A stretch of DNA of 64,000 nucleotides from NCBI GenBank assembly GCA_963969495.1, contig OZ018317.1, forward strand, positions 36,177,726-36,241,725, read 5' to 3'. The translations under genes and the position numbers were made by a program. Below the pieces are notes generated by a model. That model made no database searches. It was not told the origin of the DNA and saw nothing but the letters and a program-made list of their open reading frames with translations. This document shows, piece after piece, positions 25,140 through 37,030 of this stretch. Within the stretch, counting starts at the first letter, position 1, and each line of letters opens with the position of its first letter. Source of the DNA: Ceratothoa steindachneri. Its lineage: Eukaryota; Arthropoda; Malacostraca; Isopoda; Cymothoidae.

Positions 25140-27877
25140 AATATGTACACTAAATGTAAACGGCTAGCAAGGAAAAAGAATATCATATTCAGACATAATA
25201 AGAAAAGAAGACGCAGATGTAATTATTCTAACCGAACATGGACTAAACACAGAGATCGACACTATAACAATCCAAACTATAAATTTATTACCACAAATTA
25301 CACACAAACCAGGTACGATGGTGTAGCAATTTGCGTCAAAACCCGAATCCATTGTACAGAGGTAAAGGACTTAGAAGAGTCGTATCTGACCATAAAAATA
25401 AAAATGACCACAGGAGATCTGGTCATAGATGGGGCATATCAGCCCCCAAGAGGCCCGTAGTTGCCAACTCCAAATTCCCTCAAACTCTTTCGCAGACAGG
25501 CCTCAACCATATTAACAGGAGACCTCAATGCAAGATGCAGAGAGTCAGGCTACACAAGCCAACCAAACGGAGCAGAAAGAACCCTTCAATTATTAATACA
25601 AAGGAACCAGCTAAGCAGAGAAGGGCCAGAGTTCCCAACTTACCTAACAGCCCAAACTTCGACAACTCCCGACATATTACTGATGAACCCAAACTTCAAA
25701 TTAAATCACCAAACAGAACCAGGCCCCGCAACCCCATCCGTCCATCTAAGTATGATAACGACCATTTCAACTTCACCCATTCAAATTAAAATTCCACAAA
25801 TAAAAGCCATCAGCAGAACAAACTGGAATGGTTACAAAGAGCACTTAAAGTACACTAGAAACTGGATCCCTAAACAACTAACGAACAGAATAAATAGAAA
25901 ACCAATTAAAACTAATCACCGAAAATATCATTGAAGCAGACAAAATTCATACCACAATAATAGAATACAGAACCCTACCTGCTCCCAGATGGAACAACGA
26001 AATAAAGGAAATGATGGAAGAATTTCAAAACTTAATTAAAGAAATCACAGAAACGGGCACTAATATGGAGAGATACAGAAGGCTAATTGCTATCAGAAGG
26101 CAGATAGATACTCTTATTAAAGAAAAATCAAACCAAGTTTGGAATAACATAATAAGTAAAATGGGTGTCGAAGCAGATCCGAGGAAATTCTGGAGAGACT
26201 ACAGAAAATTACGAGGATCTCAACCAAAGGAAAATATAAAACTAAAATTACAGGACAAGAGAAGTGCAAAATAACGAAGAACTCCAAGAGCACTTCCAAA
26301 ATCACTGGAAAAAATATTCTCGATAACACCAGAGGAGAATCAAGAATAGGATATGGAGCATGAAGAGGAAGTCCTACAAACCCTAGAGGTGCAACAAGAG
26401 CGCACTTCACCATACAGACACGTCGATGAAGAGAGAAACCACTCCTTGGGGGAGGTAATGCCCTTCTCAATGAATGAATATAAAAGAGTCATAAAATCTT
26501 TCGAACGAAAAGCACCAGGTCAAAGCGAGATAACAAAGGCACACCTAATAAATGCTCCAGAAAATGCGCATGAATCGATAGTGAAGAATTTCAATGCCTG
26601 GCTTAATATTGGGTACTTTCCCCAAACCTTTTAAACAGGCAAAGATGATCTTTCTACCGAAACCTGGCAAACTAAAACACCAAGTCGGAAGCTACCGCCC
26701 GATCTCGCGCTTGGAATTTCTGGGTAAAGTCCTAGAAAAACTCCTAAACGACGGGTTAATTAAACACCTTACGGAAAATAACCTGTACAACCCACAACAA
26801 CACGGGTTCAGGAGCAAGCGAGGATGGATACCGCGCTAGCGATTATAACCGGAAAATTGCTACAGAAACAGCGCGAGGCAACATAGTAGACATAGTAATC
26901 GGTGACGTTGCTAAAACCTTCGACAAAGTGTGGTTGCCTGGCCTAAAAGCCAAGATCTGCAGCCTTAATTTGCCAATAAATGTTTGTAAAACATTATGCA
27001 ACTACCTGGATGAAAGAAAAGCCGTACTTCAAATAAATGGCCAAACAGGCAACCCTATTGACCTGAAAACGGGAGTCTCCCAGAGGAGGATGCCTCTCTC
27101 CGCCGCTGTATGCTGTTTACACCAGAGATCTTCCACAACCAACTCACGAATGCGCGATATACATCCAACTGGCGGATGACATCACACAAATAATCACCAG
27201 CGACAGGAAGAACCCCCGAGACGTAGCTCAAAGAACAGTGAGGGAAATAAAAAACATCAATGACTACGAAAGATGAAACAAAATAAAAACAAACAAAAAT
27301 AAATTCAAAATAATACTCGTAAACAGATGGAAAACAGCTGCAGTAAGAGTCGATGGAGAAGCATATCCATTCTGCACGGAAGGACGCGTCCTCGGTCTAA
27401 AATTAACAACAACAGGGTACAGCGGCCACATAACAGAAAATTAACGAAACGAAAATTACTATGTCAGCGCTGTGCAGATTCAAAAACCTAAGTAATAAAA
27501 ACTAAAGAAAATTATACATGGCACTAGTTCGTCCCAAGCTCCTTTATCCAGTAGTACCGATGAATACAGTAAATAATACACAATTAAAAAAGGTCCAACA
27601 CATTCAAAATCAAGCCACAAGGTTCATCACGAACTCAAAAAGACAGGACTGCATAACATCTGAGGAACTCCATCGAAGATCTGCACTGGAACCCTTAAAT
27701 TTAACCCTACAAAAACGAACAACGAAACTGTGGGATAATATAAAAAACATAATTTCCCAAAACGAAATTAACCAAATAGTTTTACCAGAAAATGAAATAT
27801 GGCAAATACACTACAAAAATCGTTTTAATGGCAGCCTGAAAAAAACCTTAAACAACGTCAACCCGATATATAAGTAA
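25114..27877 (+). pseudogene. LINE ORF2 (element D): endonuclease plus reverse transcriptase, broken
   Basis: It begins at ATG 25114 with IKICTLNVNG, overlapping the last ORF1 piece. ILTEHGLN carries the catalytic Glu. Pieces at 25461-25934 (LTGDLNARCRESGY, EFPTYLTAQTSTTPDILL) and 26011-26274 cover the rest of the endonuclease and the linker. RT pieces follow: 26353-26634 (SFERKAPGQSEIT), 26594-26839 (AKMIFLPKPGKL, SYRPIS, QHGFRSKRG), 26928-27179 and 27518-27877. The catalytic box reads LADD near 27170 instead of YADD or FADD. At least five frameshifts or stops are present, so the copy is dead. Confidence 0.87.
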
Positions 27878-28031
27878 AAACCCCCCAACAAGATTACCGA
27901 AGAGGACTACCGACCAGACAAACAATATGAGAAACCGAATAAGACTACCGACTATACTAACAAAATGAGAAACCCGATGAGTCAAAGAATTACCGATATT
28001 AACAAAGAAGATTACCACTTAAAATTTAATA

Positions 28032-28123
<92 letters not shown>

Positions 28124-28440
28124 AAAAAAGATGCGAAAGTACCACAAAAAAACAACAAAAAACTAATAAATACAAAAATAAAGATGCACGATTGAGCAAA
28201 TAGAAAACAAAGGCTCGAATGCTAAATTTTTTATACCTAATAGACTTAAAATCACATAAAAAAGCAAAACAAAACAAAAAAGGAAAGGGTTAGCTATCCA
28301 ACCTGGTACAAATCATTATCATCCTCACCTCATCGTTTCATCCTACACTCATTTTCTTCCTATCAAAACATACTCTTTACACAATATTTTCTATCTATCC
28401 TATCATTCTCTCCACATTCTAACTTTATACTATCTTGAAT
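27878..28440 (+). other. Element D 3' UTR with (TA)n
   Basis: It contains a TA tract at 28037-28109 passing into TAA repeats, the family word AAAGGCTCGAATGC at 28209, and a tail ending CTTGAATCTTGAAGAAGTA at 28434-28452, where the next segment begins. No gene is seen. Confidence 0.65.
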
Positions 28441-28825
28441 CTTGAAGAAGTATAAAAGACAATAAACTTTAACAAAAAGAGGCGAAGTGCCCAAATTAAA
28501 ATTTAACTGAAACACAAAGAAGTGAAGAAGAATAAATAATCAACAAAATTAACCAAATAATAATAAGAAAAGTAAGATGGATTAACATAAACGAAAAGAG
28601 GCGAAGTACCCAAACTAAGATTTAAACTGAGAATAATAAATGAATAACTAAATACAATAACAACAAGGTAACTATAATTTAAATAAAAAGAAACAACGAA
28701 GTAATAAATAACCAAGTACGAATAAAAAAAAGGCAAAAATGCCCATATGAAACAAGAAATAATTAGCAAAATAAAAACCAATTTAAAGGCTTGAAAGCAA
28801 CGACGGAGGAACTTATTAATGGAAT

Positions 28826-29002
<177 letters not shown>

Positions 29003-29003
29003 T

Positions 29004-29112
29004 TTTTTTCCCTGGCGTTATCTCTGTCTTCTCGGTGCCGCCCTCTACTCTCTTTGATTCTAGTCTTCTTCTAATGTCCCTTTCTCTTACCTCATTCGCG
29101 TCCAATTTCTCT

Positions 29113-29151
<39 letters not shown>

Positions 29152-29285
29152 AAGAAAGAGAAATTGGACGCGAATGAGGTAAGAGAAAGGGACATTAGAA
29201 GAAGACTAGAATCAAAGAGAGTAGAGGGCGGCACAATGAAGGCAATTCTTTACCGAGAAGACAGAGATAACGCCAGGGGAAAAAA
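29004..29285. repeat. Foldback: inverted arms of about 110 bp around a (TA)n loop
   Basis: The left arm (about 29004-29117) is the reverse complement of the right arm (about 29157-29285). The left arm has CCCTGGCGTTATCTCTGTC and CCAATTTCTCTTTC; the right arm has their complements. The left arm lacks about 17 bases present in the right (AAAGAATTGCCTTCATT region). The loop is a roughly 30-bp TA tract. Confidence 0.92.
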
Positions 29286-29480
29286 GTTTGAAATTCCTGG
29301 CCGGGACTCGAATCTGGGTCTGCCGATTAGATGCTCTACCGCTAAGCTACCATACACAGTGACTCTACTTCACCCAAGCGTTACCCCATCAAACCCAGTA
29401 TCTCCCTAAGCTAGGAACCTCCAAGGAATTTTTATACCACATCTTCTTACCCGCTCACAATTTAAATGCTCATTCCCCTT
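29157..29480 (-). repeat. tRNA-containing (SINE-like) repeat, copy 1
   Basis: On the minus strand, 29353-29296 reads as a tRNA-like head: GGTAGCTTAGCGGTAGAGC resembles box A and GATTCGAGTCC resembles box B, closed by GGCCAGG. The same 320-bp block recurs at 53605-53975 in the same orientation, including sequence on both sides of the tRNA part. The anticodon arm is not canonical, so a working tRNA gene is unlikely. Confidence 0.75.
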
Positions 29481-29568
29481 GTCACATACAAAGAAGAAGG
29501 AGCAAATAAATAAATATGGCGTAAGCCCTGTGGTGGTTGTTATCACCCGCAGAACTTGCATTTGCTAT

Positions 29569-29694
<126 letters not shown>

Positions 29695-29890
29695 CAATGG
29701 AAGAACCTGACCGTCATCGACGGTCACCAACATTATTGAGGGAGGAAAAATAATTTTTTGACAAGTAAGAAGAAAGCATACTAGTGATGCCCTAACACCA
29801 GGGCAAACTAGTAAACATTTTCACACCTACGAAAACCTACCACACATTTCATCACTATCATTAACTTTGAACTTTTCCAAATTTTAGACT

Positions 29891-30210
29891 TGGAAGAAAT
29901 CTACACGAAAATTAAGCTCACCCAAACGCTCCTAGCCGGCAAAGGAGGAAAATGCGATGGTGAGTCAATTCAAGAAAAATCCAACGTTTTTTTTCTTTTC
30001 CCCACGGGGACTTCAATAACAAGGTCTATTTTGTACGGAGCCACGTATGGCCGACCCATGATATCGTACTGCATACTGGGGAGTTTAACTTCCTCTTTAC
30101 GAAAGAGAAATACTCCAAAGCGGGAAGTTTGTCTTCTCATTTATAAGGTTCAATGTGTGAACCATTTAAAATTTCCAAACGAATGTTTACTAGGTTCGAC
30201 CCCCATAAGT
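29891..30210 (+). other. Element F: 5' UTR fragment of a Jockey-like LINE
   Basis: It starts GGAAGAAATCTACACG and carries GGCAAAGGAGGAAAA at 29939. It aligns along its length with element Y (2424-2890) but has only about 1.3 of the 46-bp units. It sits head-to-tail behind element E and stops near 30210, where a minus-strand transposase remnant begins. Confidence 0.65.
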
Positions 30211-30214
30211 TTTT

Positions 30215-31210
30215 TTGGGGACGATCTTGTGTACTTGGCCTCCGGGATGTGACGCAAGAGCATCCAGCAGAAGTCCCCCATCATGCTGAGGTTCCACTGG
30301 CCTTGGTTGTTGCTCTCCATCTTAGAAATGTCTTAGTTGGACCTTTCTCCATGTTCATGACTCACTGCCTCGAGGTGCAGGAGCACAGCCTTCAGACTTC
30401 GCTTGGAAGAGTCTATGAAAAGATACCAATCTGAAGGATTGTGTGGGAAAGCAAGGGAAGTGAACGAGCCAGAGACATTTGTGCAGTAGCACAACCTGTT
30501 TTCCATGTCAAAGAATAAAGTCAAGTCCTTGTTCCGTGTCCTGAAACTGGTGATCTTACATCTGCCTTCACCAGGTTCCACTGCTTAAGCCGGGATGCCA
30601 GGAGCTCTGCCTGATGCTTAGATAGATAAAAATCAGGGGCAAGGTCATTCTGGTCTTCCTCGTGACCTAGTGGGGCTCATTGCTACTTGCTCCTGAATTA
30701 CAGAGACGTTGTCTTCAAAAGAGATCGAATTGGCAGAATATTCTCCTGAAGGCATTTCTTCATTTGATGAAGGAAGATCTTTATTTGCTGGGATTGTAGG
30801 GACAGGAAGATCATCTGAGTGGAGAACCGGTCTCATAGCTGCGGGAAGAATAGGATATTTTATTTTTTTCTAGAAGCACTGAAAGCAGTTATATTTGTCA
30901 GACAAAAATAACAATCATCTGCATAGCTTTTTGTCTCTCTCCAGAACATCGGGACAGCAAAGTTGAAAGCTGTTTTCTTGCCATTAAACCATGCAATTAG
31001 TCCATTTTAACAAGGTTTACAACAAATGTGTGGGGCCCAGGATTTGTTGGAATCTCCAATTATACAGTCAAAATAAATGAAAGTAAACAGTTCTCAGGAA
31101 GGAATAATTGTTCGGCGGTGTGCAACTGTCGTTAAATCCCTACAAAGGTAACAGAATGAATTTGCCTTGTTGATGCATCCTCGGTGTTTTGAAGCGCCTG
31201 AATCCATTGT
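30215..31210 (-). pseudogene. Degraded copy of a CACTA-like transposase gene, internally deleted
   Basis: The minus-strand translation from about 31200 gives pieces of the same protein as 37340-39013: FAVPMFWRE, DDCYFCLTNIT, then RPVLHSDDLPVP. Next come LCYCTNVSGSF and DWYLFIDSSKRSLKAVLLH, and directly afterwards SHEHGE and MMGDFCWMLL. The middle of the protein, around 200 residues, is missing between LLH and SHEHGE. Frameshifts and stops are frequent. No inverted termini were found here. The family, called CACTA-like from the better copy at 37031-39393, is common in arthropod genomes as unnamed proteins. Confidence 0.75.
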
Positions 31211-33239
31211 AGATATATGTATCAACTCACAAAAATATGGAAAACAAAATAAACATTAATCATATATATGGTTACAAAATACATATGGTTGCAAAATCAT
31301 AATATAGACATGTGTCCAACATATAAAATGGTTGTGTAACATGATTATCGAACAGCCCTAACCTCACAATCTAACAATAGGACATTTAATTTTTTAACTA
31401 TTTCACTAACACAATATTTTTTATTCCAAATAATGTTATAAAAGGTTTTAAAACATTAAAGTTTAGTTAAAGGGGGATGAAATTTTGGGCAGCCCGTTTG
31501 TTTGAATTTACCCATGTAGATATATTAAATTGAGTAGAAAGCATAAATATAGTTAGTGCAATATATATATTTTCTAATATACCTGAGAACTAATTAAACA
31601 ATTAGTTCTCAAAAAATTAATAAAACAAACGCTAACCTTCCAGCACACGTCCACTTCCAGCACGCGTCCACTTCACTAGTTATCAAAAACAACTGACGAG
31701 TAATAGAGAGTTGCCAGATATTCAATAATATGCTAATACACATTAGAACTATCATTGGGATAAAAATATACACTAATTTAAGCTGAATTCTGCCCAGAGG
31801 TATTTTTTAAAAACTTCTGGGATCTATTGTCCCATTGGCAGCGTAAAACTCCTAAAAATTCTAATACATGTATACCTCAAAAACTAGAGGTGATGAGTAA
31901 AAACTAATTTCGTATCTGAAACCACCACCCCAAAATTAGGCTTGAACAACTATTTTTGTGATTTCCTCAATTTCTCTGTAAACCAGTGTAATCTTTTCAT
32001 TATGCAAAGATTACGCAAATTATTGAAAATTTGCTGTGTCCCCTATCACTTTTTTCCAACCACCTTCCATAGAACCCCCATACAATTCATCGCATTGGTT
32101 CATAAAATATTACCGTATTACGCTAATTTCCCCCTCTAAATGCATTGGAATATTAACTAATAATTTCCCCTTAATCCAGATCATTCGAAATCTTTTTTTT
32201 CCTTCGTGAAAGATAGCATTGCGTTACTTGCGAGTCATTTTGAGTCAGTTGATTGAGTTAATAGGCCCATTAAGAAAGACTCGGTGTTGAGTTGCCAATT
32301 CGTTGCGCAGTCATCTTTTGCGAAACTGATTTTTCACGTATGAGAACCCTTGCAGATGGGTTTTCATGTTTAACTTATTTAATCTTTTATGAAATTAACG
32401 TAATTTTCGAGACACTTATATATCTGAGATGTGCATAACGAACATACACACCACTCTATAGCTGTGTACGTGCGCAGATGGGTTTTTAAGGAAATGAATG
32501 CACTTCCTTAGTAAATTTAGATTTAAACTGAAACTATGCATAAAAAACAACAAAAATCATCATAAAGATATAGTCATTAAATATTAAAGCATTCGGGTTC
32601 TCTATTGTTTGAAATGGATTTAAGAGCATTTGTATTTAATTCAAATGTGCATTAAGATTTTTCCGCACCAATATTTACAGTACAGTGAATAAGAATTCAA
32701 CCAATACTTCTAATGTGCGTGTAGAGAGCCCACCTTGCCTCACATTATATAAATCCATAGGGAATATATATTTTTTTATTATGGTAATTAGGCATGCGTG
32801 AATACGGGATATGATTACCAGCGGAGCAGTGATCTACAATCTACTTCAAATTATATGGATGGGATTAGATTATAGGATCTTCCGCACATTAAACTTGTGA
32901 GTTTGACACTTGCATTCCAGCAGATGGGAATGAAGGGTAACTGAGGTTGAGTTCTTACTTGAATGGTATGATAAGGAGTTGAATCCGTGGAAAAGTGCAC
33001 GGTAAAAAAAACAGATGTAATAGGCCTCACGTTGAGTTGTAAAAAAGTGCAGAGGTTTCCTAAAGTTATCCTCTTTGTCAGTGAGATAAAAAGAATGTAA
33101 TTTGTAAAACTGTTGTGATAGTGAAGTGGGTGATTCTTTTATGAACCAAAATCAACAATTCATAATTGGTGCGAGTTTAGATAAACACCCGGTATAATAA
33201 CCTTCATAGTTCAGTGATGGATCCTTTTCAGTGGAGGAC
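31211..33239. other. AT-rich non-coding sequence upstream of the BarH gene
   Basis: No supported gene, tandem array or recognised mobile element is seen. Open frames are short and of low complexity. Given its position it may include the promoter and 5' UTR of the BarH gene, but I could not place a transcription start. Confidence 0.6.
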
Positions 33240-33540
33240 GTAAACAAAAGATCAAAATAAGAAGGTAAACAAGTAACTAAAAAGAGAAAGTAAACAAAGG
33301 ATCAAAAATAGAAGGTAAACAATAGATAAAACGGAGGAAAACAAATAACAAAAAAGTTAAACTATTGATCAAAATTTTAGGTAAACAACTGACCATAAAA
33401 ATAAGGTAAACAACTGACTTAAAGAAGGTAAAAAACATTCCAAAAGGAGAAGGTAAACCATTAAACAAAAATATAACGTAAACAAGTGACCAAAAAGAGA
33501 AGGTAAACAAGTGAATAAAAGAGAAAGTAAACAGTTGATC
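33240..33540 (+). promoter_or_regulatory. 25-bp tandem array with nine forkhead-type GTAAACA motifs
   Basis: About 13 units of 25 bp (one step is 22-24) are built on AAGGTAAACAA.TGA.CAAAA. Exact GTAAACA words start at 33240, 33265, 33290, 33315, 33381, 33406, 33478, 33503 and 33527; four other units carry near matches such as GTAAACC. GTAAACA is the core consensus of forkhead (FOX) factors. The array ends 62 bases before the BarH start codon, so it lies in the 5' UTR or proximal promoter. Any regulatory role is inferred. Confidence 0.85.
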
Positions 33541-33602
33541 AGAAACGTTCTGATAAGGTTCCTCGTTCGCTCTCCCAATCTGTTTTGGAAAATATTCTAA
33601 AA

Positions 33603-33918
33603 ATGGCTAATGTAGAAAGCTTCTTGCATGGCTTTAAGTCACCTCTTTACCTTGGATTTAATCGCCTCTACCCTCCACCCTTTCTGGTGAACCCCTACGA
33701 TCTAGGTGATAGTAGAAGTCCTTCTCCGAAAGATGACCAACCCACAGACCTTTCAGTGCGAAGGATTAAGCGTCCCCTCTCGAGGGATAGCTCCGAGGGT
33801 GATCTGGGCACCATTAATCGGTGTCTACAAGTGGAGAATGTGTCAAAAAGCCAATCTTCCTTCAAGATTGGTGATATTTTACGCCACCAGATGACCACCA
33901 ACCACAATGAGGAAAATG
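33603..33918 (+). CDS. BarH: BarH-class homeobox gene, coding exon 1 (N-terminus)
   Basis: This exon encodes residues 1-105 of a homeodomain transcription factor. The start is ATG 33603 (context AAAATGG), the first ATG after an in-frame stop at 33528. Two repressor-type motifs are visible: PTDLS at residues 47-51, matching the PxDLS motif that binds CtBP, and FKIGDIL at 87-93, matching the eh1/FIL motif (FxIxxIL) that binds Groucho and is found upstream of the homeodomain in BarH proteins. The exon ends at the donor ATG/GTGAGA (33919) in phase 1, which joins in frame to 43566. Read past the donor, the frame stops at 33996. The long frame, the matching phases and the eh1 motif support this exon; it lacks the homeodomain, so the assignment depends on exon 2. 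Confidence 0.82.
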
Positions 33919-35044
33919 GTGAGATTCCTTATCTTACTTCCACCCCAAACACTCTCAACGGAGGACTCACGTTCGTTCATGCGAGTCCCCGAAATTAGTT
34001 TACCATTCCTAGTCCCTCTCGATTCTAATCCTTCTCTTATTTGCCTGCTCCTTTTATGACTCCTAGTGAGGGCTTCTTCCCTCATTGATGAGTGCCTTTG
34101 GATAAATAAAACCCATTAGAATTTTAAAGATAACGTAATAAACACTGAGGCGGCCATTTAAAAGCTTGCCGACTTTTAAAATAGGGATGGAATGACGGTT
34201 AAATGTGACCAGGACGAATCTCGTCTTTCTTTAGTGGGTATGAGTCAGCACCATAATTCGCTAAACGTGTTCATGAGATTGTTATATGAGAAAGCAAGCT
34301 TCCCACCATAGCGTCTCCGATCATTTTAGGGATACTAACACATTTGGTAGCCTTTGACGCCACGCAACTAGCACCACTAAGGAGCCATGTCGTTGCTGCG
34401 AATTGATTCAATTAGAATACGATACAAACGAATTATTTATATTAAAAATAATGAAATTAAAATTATGTAAATTAACAGGGGTATAAATATCTTTAAGTAA
34501 AGGGGAAGAGGGGACAGAAGCAGTAAAATGTTCGAATAAAATTTACAGGAACAATGAAAAAATCAAGCTAGAAATGACTCCAATAGTATATATCATTATT
34601 CAAAAAACCAAAACAGTGGTGACAGCTCTATAGCCACCAGGAACAAATCAGAGGAATGATATTGGTGCGTTAGAGGGGGTAGGGTCGAGGAGATGCTGCT
34701 TTCTTATTGAATGAGGCCAAACTGGCAAGTTGAAGGAAATGTAAAGACAAAAATGACAACAAAGAAAATCAATCGGCGACAACGGGAGTGATTGGGAAAA
34801 ATGCGATTATTGAGTAAGGTTGTATAATGTTGTAACCAGACATGATTCTGGCTCTGTGAAATGAGTGTATTGACGGATTATCGAGGACCATAAGAAAACT
34901 GAGAGAAACCTGTATTTCCGGGGAAATATTGATAAAGAGAGAAGAAACAGTACAAACATACCAAGATACTAAGAGTGAGCAGCCTTTCCGTCCTATCTGT
35001 ATACACAGAGAAAATATGTTATTCACCCCCCCCCACCCCTTAAG
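33919..35044. other. BarH intron 1, first part: no recognised feature
   Basis: This is AT-rich intron sequence. A run of C residues with one break lies near 35025-35037. No coding frame or repeat is supported before the minisatellite begins. Confidence 0.6.
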
Positions 35045-37030
35045 ATTCGACCTACTCAGCATTCACGACCTAGCCAGATAATGAAAGCGAACAGGATTTC
35101 TGACCTACCCAGATAATGAGAGCAGGCAGCACTTATGACCTACTCAGAAAAAGAGAGCAAGAAGTATTATTGACCTACCCAGATAATAAGAGCAAGCAGC
35201 ATTTACGACCTAGCCAGATAATGAGAGCGAGCAGCATTCACGAACTAGTCAAATAATGAGAGCGAACAGCATTAACGATCTACCCAGATAATGAGAGCGT
35301 GCAGCATTCACGACCTACCCATATAATAAGAACAAACAGCATATACAACATACCCAGATAATGAGAGCGAGCAGCATTTACGATCTACCCAGAAAAGGAG
35401 AGAGAGCAACATTCACTACCTGCCCAGATAATGAGAGCAAACAGCATTTACGACCTAACCAGATAATGAGAGCGAGCAGCATTCACAACCTACTTAAATA
35501 ATGAGAGCGAAAAGCATTAATGATCTACCCAGATAATGAGAGCGTGCAGCATTCACGACCTACCCATATAATAAGAACAAACAGCATATACAACATACCC
35601 AGATAATGAGAGCGAGCAGCATTTACGATCTACCCAGAAAATGAGAGCAGGCAGCATTCGCTACCTACGCAGATAATGAAAGCAAATATCATTTACGATC
35701 TAACCATATAATGAAAGCGAACATCATTCACAACCTACCAGATAATGAGAGCGATCAGCATTTACGATCAATCCAGATAATGAGAGTGAGCAGCATTTAC
35801 GAAATATCCAGATAATGAGAGCGAGCAGCATTCACGACCTACCCAGATAATGAGAGCGAACAGCATTTAAAACCTACCCCCAAAATGAAAGTGAGCAGCA
35901 TTTATTACATACCCAGATAATGAGAGCGAACAACATTTAGGATCAACCCAGATAATGAGAGCGAGCAGCATTCATGACTTACCACCCAAATGGGAGCAAG
36001 CAGCATTTACGACCTACCAAAATAATGAGAGCAATAGCATTCACAAACAACCCAGATAATGAGAGCGAACAGCATTTACGATCAACCAGATAATAAGAGC
36101 GAGCATCATTTACGGCCTATCCAGATAATGAGAGCAAGTAGCATTCACCACCTACCCATAAAATGAGAGTAAGTAGCACTTACGACCTACCTGGATAATA
36201 AGAGCGAGCAGCATTTACGACCTACAAAGATAATGATAGCGAGCAACATTTACGACCTAACAGATAAGGAAGGTAGGCAGCATTTATGATCAACCCAGAT
36301 AATGAGTGAGCAGCATTTATGACCTACCCATAAAATGAGAGCAAGTATCATTTACTACCTACCCAAAAAATAAGAGCGAGCAGCATGACGACCTACCCAG
36401 ATGATGAGAGCGTACAACATTTATGACTGAAAAAGATAATGAAAGCGAGCAACATTTACGACCTAAACAGATAATGAAGGTAGGCAGCATTTACGATCAA
36501 CCCAGATAATGAGAGTGAGCATCATTCACAACCTACCAGATAATGAGAGCGATCAGCATTTACGATCAACCGAGATAATGAGAGCGAGCATCATTGACGA
36601 TCTACCCAGATAATGAGAACGCGCAGCATTTACGACTTACCCAGGTAATGAGAGCGCACAGCCTTTATGCTTAATCCAAATAATGAGAGAAAAGCATTCA
36701 CGACCTACCCAGATAATGAGAACGAGCAGCATTTACGATTACCCAGAGAATAAGAGCGAGCACCATTTATAACATACCCAGATAATGAAAGCGAACAGCA
36801 TTTAGGATCAAACCAGATAATGAGAGCGAAATCCATTAACAACCTACCCGTATGATGAGAGCAAGCAACATTTACGACATACCCAGATAATGAGAGAAAG
36901 TAGCATTTACTAACTACCCAGATAATTAGAGCAAGATGCATTTACGACCTACCCAGATAGTGCGAGCGAGCAGCATTTACGACCTACCCAGATAATGAAA
37001 GCGAACAGCATTTGCGACCTACCCAGATAA
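35045..37030. repeat. 35-bp minisatellite, block 1 (about 55 units)
   Basis: The unit is close to GACCTACCCAGATAATGAG then AGCGAGCAGCATTTAC. Units vary by substitutions and small indels, and a double unit around 35220-35340 recurs at 35455-35590, showing higher-order duplication. Most units carry AGATAA, a GATA-factor consensus. Block 2 at 39394 continues the same repeat after a transposon insertion. Confidence 0.95.

Noticed and set aside
29296..29353. Possible functional tRNA gene (also 53785-53850 and 48290-48364)
   Set aside because: Box A and box B are present, but the anticodon or T arms do not fold canonically and each lies in a repeated, SINE-like block.
35045..37030. Regular roughly 35-bp repeats resembling a CRISPR array
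   Set aside because: The repeats are contiguous with no unique spacers, vary throughout, and lie in an animal intron. It is a minisatellite.
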